Assembly (NCBI GenBank): GCA_025558095.1
Contig: JAIVFI010000011.1
Coordinates: 124,001 to 188,000 of the forward strand
DNA length: 64,000 nucleotides
Origin: Hyaloraphidium curvatum
Lineage: Eukaryota > Monoblepharomycota > Hyaloraphidiomycetes > Hyaloraphidiales > Hyaloraphidiaceae
Direction of reading: 5' to 3'
A model generated the notes under the pieces. It ran no database searches. It was not told the DNA's origin and was given only the letters and a program-made list of their open reading frames with translations. A program made the position numbers and the translations under genes. Positions 54,301-64,000 of this stretch are shown here, one piece after another; the stretch's first letter is position 1; every line of letters starts with the position of its first letter.

Positions 54301-56963
54301 GGCCAGGGGGTATGTGGCGGAGGAGGCGTCGGCCTCGACGACGTACTCGCCGGGGTTGACGTAGGGCTGGCGCGGGATGCGGTAGGTGCGCCCGTCGGGG
54401 TCGCACTCGACGTCGACGCCAAACTCCTGTGAGAGAGGAGCGAAGGGATGAGCACCGCGGCGGTCCCATCTTCCGTCGATCCGCTCCCACCTTCATCATC
54501 GCGATGGTCATGTCGATGTACGGCTGGCTTACCACCTCCTCGCCCGTCAAATGCAGCTCCACCTCCTTCTCCGCGTACGGCGCGGCCATGAGGATGCTGC
54601 TCACGTACTGGCTCGAGATGTTTGCCGATAGCTCGATCCGCCCGCCGGGCAGGCCGGTCGGCTCCACACGCAGGGGCAGGCTGCCCTCCCGCTCGAGGTA
54701 CCCCACGCGGCAACCGTTGCTCTGCAGCGCCGAGACGAGGTCGCCGATGGGCCGCTGCTTCATCCGCGCGTTGCCCGTGAGCACCGTGTGCAGCCCGCGC
54801 GCGGCAGGGGGCGGCGTGCCCGTCCGGGCGTCCTGGAGCTGCAGCCCCGGGCTGGCGTCGGAGGGGTGCGCGACGGGGGTGTTGCCGGCGGGGGGAAGGA
54901 GACAGGCGACGGTGGTGAGGAAGCGGGACGCGGTGCCGGCGTTGCCGAGGTACACGGGCTCGGGCGACGCGCCGATCCGGCCGCCGCCGCCCTTCACAAC
55001 GACGACGCGGCCGTCCTCGTCGTACTCGAAGGCGGCGCAGCCGAGCTTGCGCAGGGCGTGGAGCATCACCTGGGTGTCGTCCGAGTGCAGCAGCCCGCGG
55101 ATGCGGCAGGTGCCCTTGCCGAGGGCGGCCATGACCAGGGCGCGGTTGGAGATGCTCTTCGATCCGGGGACCTGGAGCGACGTCTCGGAGGGGAACGAGG
55201 GGGGCACGGTGACGAGGGCGCCGGGCGAGAGCACGTTGACGAGGACGTCGTCCTTTACGGCCGTCGCGCCGCGCTCGTGGAGGTTGCCGATGGAGCGCAG
55301 GAGGACGATGCGCTTCTTGCCGCCCTGGTTTTTCTTGTCCACCTTCATGACCTCGAGGATCTGGGCCACGGGGATGTGCAGCGAGCGGCCCCGGGTTGCC
55401 TGCACGACGCTGGGCGTCGAGAGCGAGGTCGGCAGGCCGTACGACGCCAGGCAGCGGACGAGGCGACCGATCGTTCCTGTGAATTCCAAGGGAGTATTTC
55501 TATCGTTAGCGACGCAAAGTCGCGAACGCCGCGCGAGGAACCCACCCTGGTCGCAAATCCCCATGTTCCTCGACACCTCGGCTTCGTACACCATCCCGAT
55601 CGCCACCGCCTCCCCGTGCAGCACGTCCGGTGCCAGGATGGCCTCGATGGCGTGGCCGACCGAGTGCCCGAAGTTGAGGATGTTCCTCAGCCCGCCCTCC
55701 TTCTCGTCGTTGGACACGACGTACGCCTTGACCCTTGCGGAACCGACCACGATCCGCCGCACCAGGTCGCGCGTCTTGGGATCCGTCGCCTTTCCGCGGG
55801 CATAGTCGAGGATCTGCTCCGCCGAGCTCTCGAGCATCCCAAAGTCCTCCTCGGACCAGAACGCGGCGGTCTTGACGACCTCGGCCAAGCCGCCGATGAA
55901 CTCGCGCAGGGGGAGGGAGCGCAAATAGTCCAGGTCGGCGTAGATGCGCTTGGGCTGGTGGAAGGCGCCGATGAGGTTCTTGCCGCTGGGCGAGTCGACG
56001 GCGGTCTTGCCACCGATGGACGAGTCGACCATGGCGAGGAGGGTGGTGGGAAACTGGATGACGGGGATGCCGCGCATGAAGGTCGCGGCCACGAAGCCTG
56101 GATGGGGGGGGAAGGTGAGAAGGAAAACTCCATGGGAGGGGATGAGGGGATCACGCACCACCCAGGTCGCCCACGACGCCTCCGCCGAGGCAAATGAGCA
56201 CCGAGTCACGCGTGCAGCCCTGCGACAGCATCCAATCCTCGACCTCGGCCTTCTTCTCGCGGGTCTTGTTGGCCTCGCCGGGCGGCAGCGCGTAGTAGCG
56301 CACTTTCGGCTTCTCGCTTTCGGGCATCGAGCCGAACGACTCGTCGACGGCGGCCTGGAATGCCGAGAGCAGCGGCGTGCCGTGCAGCTTGCCGATGACC
56401 TTGTCCGAGAGCACCACGTACGACGAGACGAGCGGCCGGCCGCCCTCGCCCGTGAACAGGCGCACGACCTCGCGCGCGGCGTAGCCGGTCAGACCCGAGC
56501 CGATGATGTACGAGTCATGGCCGAGCACCGACACGCGCACGGGCTGCGAGACGGCGAACGAGGGGTGCTGCGCGCCGTGCGCGCCCAGCGACGGCGTCCG
56601 CGACAGGGCGGGTGCGGGCGACGCGATGGGCGGCGAGGCGAACGAGAGGGAGGGCATGGGCGCCTGCGGCGGCGGCGGCTTGTTTGTGAGGATCGGCGTC
56701 GGCGGCTTGTGCGGCGCGGAGTCGGCTGCCGGCGGCGGCTGCGGCGTTGACGGCGGCGAGGTCGCGGGGGCCGGCGAGCCGCCTCCGATCGACGCGGCGC
56801 GCATGATCGACGTCGGCTTCGCCGCCGGCGCGTCCTCGGCGGACTTTGTCTCGCGGGGCGGCGACGCCGGGTTGGGGCCGTTGGCCGCCGGCGACGCCGA
56901 CCCGCCCAGCGGCGTGGTGCGCGGCGGCGGGGTCGGCGGCGGCGGCGACGGCGCGCGCGGCAT
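51307..56963 (-). CDS. ARO1: Pentafunctional AROM polypeptide (shikimate pathway)
   Basis: Protein of about 1820 residues from exons 56963-56159, 56097-55546, 55476-54491 and 54426-51307 (introns 61, 69 and 64 nt, phases agree). Domains in order: dehydroquinate synthase from residue 142 ([31 protein letters not shown] spanning a splice, [12 protein letters not shown]); EPSP synthase from about 545 ([24 protein letters not shown]); shikimate kinase at about 1064 (GMRGAGKST); type I dehydroquinase (SYHDFSG and the Schiff-base Lys in VKLIGKAN); and shikimate dehydrogenase at the C-terminus ([27 protein letters not shown]). It converts DAHP to EPSP in the cytosol. An extra Pro/Ala/Ser-rich stretch of about 140 residues precedes the first domain; typical AROM proteins are about 1580 residues. 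Confidence 0.93.
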
Positions 56964-57468
56964 GGCGGCACAGAAAGTACGCGGGCGCGGAGGGAGATCG
57001 GCGCTCGAGGCTCGCAGGCCCGGGGATGACCGGGAGGAACCCTCCGGCGCAGGCGGACACGTCGGCCCGCGGCACCCGCGCCCGACGCCCCGGAACGCTG
57101 TCCGAACGCTTCGCTGCGCTCTGACAACCTCGAATGGGCGGGCGGAACCCGCTCCGGCGCGCCCTCGCGGGTCGAGCTGTTTGCCGGTGCGAAGCTCCTC
57201 CGATGGCGAGCAGAAAATCGCCAGATCACGCACCGTGCGGCGGCCGCTCCACCTGATCGTCCGATCGGACATACTGAACGGCCGAGGGCTGAATTTACTG
57301 GCATTCTGTCTTTTTGTTGATGGCATCAAGAGACGTTCTCTCGGGAGCAGCTGCCGGGCGGGTCGGACGTGGGGGTAGAAAAGAAGACATTCAAATGCAG
57401 CCATGCATCCGCAATCACCGCCCTTCATCCATCCACCACGTCAGAGCCGACTGGGAGGTGTGCGAGAG
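56964..57468. promoter_or_regulatory. Presumed promoter region of ARO1
   Basis: About 500 bp between the AROM start and the stop of the intact MYND gene. In-frame ATGs further upstream exist but would add only more Arg/Pro-rich sequence. No Gcn4-type TGACTC element was noticed by eye. Confidence 0.35.
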
Positions 57469-58488
57469 TCAAGAGCTGGGGTTGCTTGGCTTCTTCTTCA
57501 TGGCCTCCGCAAGCGCCTTGCAGACCGTCTTGTGATCGGGCCAGTCCTTCCGCTGGCAATCCTTGCTGCAGCATCGAGTCACGCGGCACCTGGAGCACCG
57601 GAGCAGTTCCTTCCTCTCGTCCATCGAGATCGCTTTGCAGTTTGCACATGTGCCAAATGACGTCCGATCTTGCTTCTTGCTGTCCCGCTGAGCGAGCGCA
57701 ACCGTCGTGCGCGCCTTCTCCAAGCACATGGACCGATTGCAGTACGGGATCAGTCTGGCTCCGAGCACGATCTCCGCCGCCGGAAGGACGACGACCTTCC
57801 CGCCATGGACGGTGGTGGTCTCACCAGAAAATGCTACTCCGAAAGCTGCTTTCGTCGCTCGATCGCCGCATCCGACGCAAGGAAAAAGCTCGGAGCGGAT
57901 GATCCCGATCTCGGCAATCTGGTCTTCGACTTCGTTGTTAACGGCCCCGATATCGATTGGAGGAACGAGCAGGTCGGCGCTAAGCTTGACCGTCCCAGCG
58001 TCCCTGTCGGCGGGCAAGTGGTCCATGATGATCATGAACCGCACGTCTTTGACCTCGCGCGGGGTGGTCGCTCCGGAAGCGGCCTCCAGAAGCCTCTGGT
58101 GCACTTCCCTCCCGTCCAGATCTAGGAATCCCGTTACTGCGTCCATGCACTTCCGCGAGGTGCAGAACGGATAGGACACGATGGTCACGGTCGGCTCGGG
58201 TCTGTCCCGTCCATCTCCGCGTTCGAACAGATCGGTCGCGTCGGCGAACGCCATTGCCGGCGTTGACCCGCCGCACGCAGCGCACGAGAGCGGTAGTTGC
58301 TTGCGAAGAACTCCCTCCCGCCAGGCCCGTATCTCCGGAAACCGATCGAGCATCGAAGTGGTGCCGAACTTCGCCCTCTTGACGTCTGACGCCGGCGCTT
58401 GGAAAAGGCGTTCGGCGTTGGCGCCTCCGGGCGGCCCGCCTTCCGGCTCGCGACCGACGACGCGCAGCCGTGCTCGGATGGTTTCCAT
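57469..58488 (-). CDS. MYND zinc-finger protein, intact copy A
   Basis: Single-exon protein of 339 residues starting METIRARLRVVG at 58488. The N-terminal half has two Cys-pair segments, LSCAACGGSTPAM and FCTSRKCMDAVTG, then LVPPIDIGAV, then CVGCGDRATKAAFG and YCNRSMCLEKART, which may form further metal sites. The C-terminal 45 residues form a MYND finger: CANCKAISMDERKELLRCSR, then CSKDCQRKDWPDHKTVC. MYND fingers bind proline-rich peptides in partner proteins. No SET domain is present. The function of this family is unknown. It is the only undamaged member of a five-copy array. Confidence 0.8.
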   Translation of the reverse strand: METIRARLRVVGREPEGGPPGGANAERLFQAPASDVKRAKFGTTSMLDRFPEIRAWREGVLRKQLPLSCAACGGSTPAMAFADATDLFERGDGRDRPEPTVTIVSYPFCTSRKCMDAVTGFLDLDGREVHQRLLEAASGATTPREVKDVRFMIIMDHLPADRDAGTVKLSADLLVPPIDIGAVNNEVEDQIAEIGIIRSELFPCVGCGDRATKAAFGVAFSGETTTVHGGKVVVLPAAEIVLGARLIPYCNRSMCLEKARTTVALAQRDSKKQDRTSFGTCANCKAISMDERKELLRCSRCRVTRCCSKDCQRKDWPDHKTVCKALAEAMKKKPSNPSS

Positions 58489-58707
58489 GTGGTTGCCTTT
58501 TGCGCGGAGCCGTACAGGCGCGTCTTCGTTTTCTTCGTGTTCGGCGCGAGGAATATCAACAATCCCAAGATCGCGAGGGCGCCAAAGGTCTAAAGAGAGC
58601 AAAGGAGGGCAGACACAGCTATCAAACTGCAAATCGGATCGTCTTATACTCATCAAACATGGATACATCGGTGGTGAATGTATCTGAGTCACCGCGAAGT
58701 CCCACGA

Positions 58708-59698
58708 TCACCTGCTCGAGCCGACCCTTTCCTCCTTTATCGCCTTCGCCAGCTCGCCGCATATCTTCTTGTGATTCGGCCAGTGCTTCCGTTGGCATTC
58801 CTTGGAGCAGTACCGGACCGAACGACACGCCGAGCACCGCAGAAGGTCCGCCCTCTCGTTGCCCGAATAGGCCTCGCAATAAGCGCACGCGCTGATCCCG
58901 CTCTCCTTCCGGTCGTCGCGGATTGCGAGGCTCAACAGCACGCTCGCCCTGGTCTCGCAGGCGCGCTTGCCGCAGTGCGGGAACAGCTGCGCCGCGAGCA
59001 TGATCTGGTCCGGGTTCTGGACCGTGACATCATCCGCACCGATCGCGAGCTCCGCCGAAGATAAGCCCGTCCCGTATTCGGCCTTCCTCGCCTTGCCGCC
59101 ACATGCGACGCAGCTCAGAGGTTGGGAATCCAAGAAGTGATCGACGGCCTCCGCGATGCCGTCATCCGCCATGCTCACAAGCAGCTCGAAATCGACAGGC
59201 GGGACTAGCACGATGCTCTTGACCTTCACCGAACCGTAGACGATTTCGGCGCCCCGGGACGTTGATCATGAAGGGCACCTCGGTGTCCTGCTCGCCGAGC
59301 GACGCTGATCCTTGGTTCTCTTGGAAAGCCCTCCACAGCTTCCCCGTCTGCCTTCGGATCTTCATAGTCTCATCGAGGCACTCGTCCGCCGCACAGCACG
59401 GGAAACAAGAGATTTTGACTTCCCACTCAGGCGGCCCGTTTTCGGACGGCTCCACCGCGAGTTGCGAGAACTCTGTCGTGCGGGTGACGGACTGCGAGCA
59501 ACAATTGGAGCAGCGCGCCGTTGGCGACGAGAGTATCGCGTCTTGGTACCAGGAGCAGATTTCGGGAAGGAAGTTCAGCAAAGGCTCCGTGCTGTCCGCT
59601 GCGGTGGCGAAAACGGCCGGAGGCACTCGGAAGAGGCGCTCGGCGGCGGCGCCTGGTTCGTCGCCGTAAACTCGCAATCGCGCTGTGACTTTGTCCAT
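58708..59698 (-). pseudogene. MYND paralogue B, frameshifted
   Basis: Second copy. It begins MDKVTARLRVYGDEPG and keeps the family order (LLNFLPEICSWYQDAIL, CSNCCSQ, CFPCCAADECLDE). At 59251-59256, within a run of four G (CCCC on the plus strand), one base has been gained or lost. Downstream, in the shifted frame, the sequence continues AEIVYGSVKVKSIVLVPPVD and CVACGGKARKAEYG to a complete MYND finger (CAYCEAYSGNERADLLRCSA). Both halves are otherwise well preserved, so the lesion is recent, or a sequencing error in a homopolymer. Confidence 0.7.
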
Positions 59699-59863
59699 TT
59701 GTTTTGTCGAAGCACCGAAACAGAGGGAAAGTCGAGAGTCGGTTTCGACCTGCAGGTTTTGCGTGTGCTGACGTGGCATCGCGCCTGTTGGTCTTTGGTC
59801 TCATTAGCAGTTACGCCGGACTTCGGGGGACCGGCATTTGCTTTCTAATCGAGCTTTGAAGAA

Positions 59864-60770
59864 TCACCCGCTTTTCGAACCGGAACCCGACCTCTTCTTC
59901 AACGCCTCCGCAATCGCCCCGCAGTACGATTTGTGAGCCGGCCAGTCCTTCCGTTGGCAGTCTGGGCCGCAGTACCGAGTCACACGGCACATCGAGCACC
60001 TCTGCAGCTCCTTCTTCTCGTCGGCGGACCAGCCCCGGCAGTAGGAGCAGATTCCGGCCGAGCTCCGCGTCTCCTTCTTGTTCTCCTGCTCCGCGAGCAT
60101 GCGCATCACGTACGCCTTTTCCTTGCACCGAGGCCGATCGCAGTGCGGCATCACCTGGGCTCGGAGCGTGACGTCGCAGCCAGGGCGTGTCAAAACTCCG
60201 AGGGAGTAAGCCGCGCTCATCCCGGGATCGCCACATCCAACGCATTTGAACTCGGAGCCGTGGATCCTTTCGAAGATCCCGAAGACCTGCTCCTGCGCTT
60301 CCCCGCACACGGCGCCGGGGTCGATCGGCCGCGCGAGCGTCGGCTCCGATCTTGATCGTCCCCATGTCGAATCCCCGTCCCGGCAATTCGACCTTCAGCG
60401 GCACGTGCCTGACTTCGCGCGGCGCGTCCTTGCCGGCGACCGGCCCCAGAACCCTCTCGTGCGCCTCCCTCTCTTCCGACCGAGCCGTCGCCGCTTCCCG
60501 GCACTTGCGCGATGCGCAGAACGGGACCACCACGATGGTCAAGGTCGGCTCGCGCCTGTGGCGCCCGTCGCCACGCTCGAACAGCTCTGCCGCTCCAAAC
60601 TGCCCGTGGGCCCGCGACCCGCAGCAGGCGCACGAAAAGGGCATGAGCTCGCCCAAAATCTGGTACTGCCAGGCCGCGATCTCCGGGAACCGGTCGAGGG
60701 GCGACACGCTGGCGAACTTCACCTTCTTATCCCAAGGCGCGAAATGGAGACGATAAAGGCGACCCTTAGT
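59864..60770 (-). pseudogene. MYND paralogue C, frameshifted and 5'-truncated
   Basis: Third copy. The 5' end is abnormal: the family's MET start is absent and the frame opens at about 60770 with MTKGRLYRLHFAPWDKKVKF, which overlaps the start of the inverted copy D. Conserved blocks follow (PLDRFPEIAAWQYQIL, FSCACCGSRAHGQFG, FCASRKCREAATA). At about 60338 one base is extra: GTIKIGAD must shift to LARPIDPGAVCGEAQEQ. The rest (CVGCGDPGMSAAYS, then the MYND finger CSYCRGWSADEKKELQRCSM) is preserved, ending at 59864. Confidence 0.65.
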
Positions 60771-61200
60771 CATGAGGCTGGACCGAGGCTTCGTCCGGAG
60801 GCCGCTCCGGATGCTCGCTCCACGAACGCGATTCCAGGTCCCCGCGGGCGCCGTCGTCGCGGCACGCGCGGGCACCGGGATCCTGAAGAGCTTCCCCGAG
60901 ATCAGGCGCTATAAGGAAGGAATCGATTTTTGGAGAAGCGATGATCTGCGTCTACTGCGGGGAGCCCATGCAGATCCCCAACACGGTACGGTGGACGGAA
61001 TGGCCTTCGCAACGTTCGAATATCGCGACGAGAATGCTCCGAGAGCCTATGATCTCCGAATCGCCGCCATCCTCTGCTGCACGAAGGAGCTTTGCGAGGA
61101 TTCTGCCTGCAAGTTCCTCGAGAACGTTTGGAGGCGCTTGAGCAGGTCGATGCGGACGCTGGCATCTCCCATCGGCGTGGCCTTGGTGCTTTGGGCCTAG
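60743..61200 (+). pseudogene. MYND paralogue D, inverted and truncated
   Basis: A plus-strand copy beginning METIKATLSHEAGPRLRPEA at 60743. The family is recognisable only across frame changes: SFPEIRRYKEG, then ICVYCGEPMQIPN in another frame, then GMAFATFEYRDENAPRAYDL and CCTKELCEDSACKFLENVW. No MYND finger follows. The first 28 bp overlap the start of copy C, head to head. Confidence 0.6.
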
Positions 61201-61371
61201 AACATCTTAAATTACATTGACTCGCGTTTTCCGTGCTCCATCCTGCTCCACCGAAGTGCTCGTAGCGGGGATTTCAGATATCCGCGGACGTTTTCGTGTG
61301 TCCTTCGGGCACCGACGCAAATCGTGCGACAGACCGGCCGGTCGCACGCAATTCCCCTCCCTCGGACCAAC

Positions 61372-64000
<2,629 letters not shown>

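Noticed and set aside
51442-54432. A very long plus-strand open frame (about 996 codons) antisense to ARO1, with another at 54788-56197.
   Set aside because: It is the complement of a G+C-rich, biased coding sequence; the translation is Arg/Gly/His-rich without domains, and the sense strand encodes clear AROM motifs.

Overview
The window looks like nuclear DNA of a filamentous or yeast-like fungus, most probably a basidiomycete. It is strongly G+C-rich and gene-dense (about 37 genes or gene remnants in 64 kb). Most genes are split by short introns of 44-98 nt, usually 50-65 nt, with GTGAGT/GTGGGT-type donors and CTGAC/CTAAT-like branch sites just upstream of CAG. Fungal hallmarks are a pentafunctional AROM protein, Zn(II)2Cys6 transcription factors, F-box/leucine-rich proteins, a wax-synthase-type membrane acyltransferase, an NDR kinase, Rab GDI, UTP3 and a mitochondrial uL22 protein. 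I could not assign a genus. Exon joins given here were worked out by hand from splice signals plus phase arithmetic and were not checked against transcripts.

Layout. 0-10 kb: secreted Ig-like (ASH) protein, secreted FG-GAP protein, FYRN/FYRC chromatin-type protein, LRR protein, a Ble-like glyoxalase-fold protein, a small putative mitochondrial protein, mitochondrial uL22, and a nitroalkane-oxidase-type flavoprotein. 10-18 kb: a decayed LRR pseudogene, a wax-synthase-like acyltransferase, a broken 2OG-Fe(II)-oxygenase-like gene, and a 1183-residue secreted protein with an N-terminal SUEL lectin domain. 18-26 kb: an accessory patch with an imperfect inverted repeat and a Mutator-like (MULE) transposase remnant, read in frame into the first of two tandem Zn2Cys6 regulators. 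26-36 kb: F-box protein, CCCH zinc-finger/LRR protein, CAMK-like kinase, a bacterial-type L-lactate permease and a PAS-like protein. 36-51 kb: small alpha/beta-barrel protein, UTP3, M14 carboxypeptidase, Rab GDI, mitochondrial dehydrogenase kinase, a membrane protein, a homeodomain protein and a bacterial-type RNB exoribonuclease. 51-57 kb: AROM with an unusual N-terminal extension. 57.4-62.4 kb: five MYND-family copies, one intact and four damaged, the last two inverted. 62.7 kb to the end: the 5' part of an NDR/Cbk1-type kinase.

The core genes serve unrelated housekeeping roles (aromatic amino acid synthesis, ribosome biogenesis, vesicle traffic, mitochondrial carbon flux, morphogenesis). 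The accessory genes are more unusual. Several look like bacterial-type families that now carry fungal introns (lactate permease, RNB ribonuclease) or sit as single-exon genes (Ble-like, FG-GAP). The MYND cluster and the MULE/transcription-factor patch are the clearest signs of local duplication, inversion and decay.
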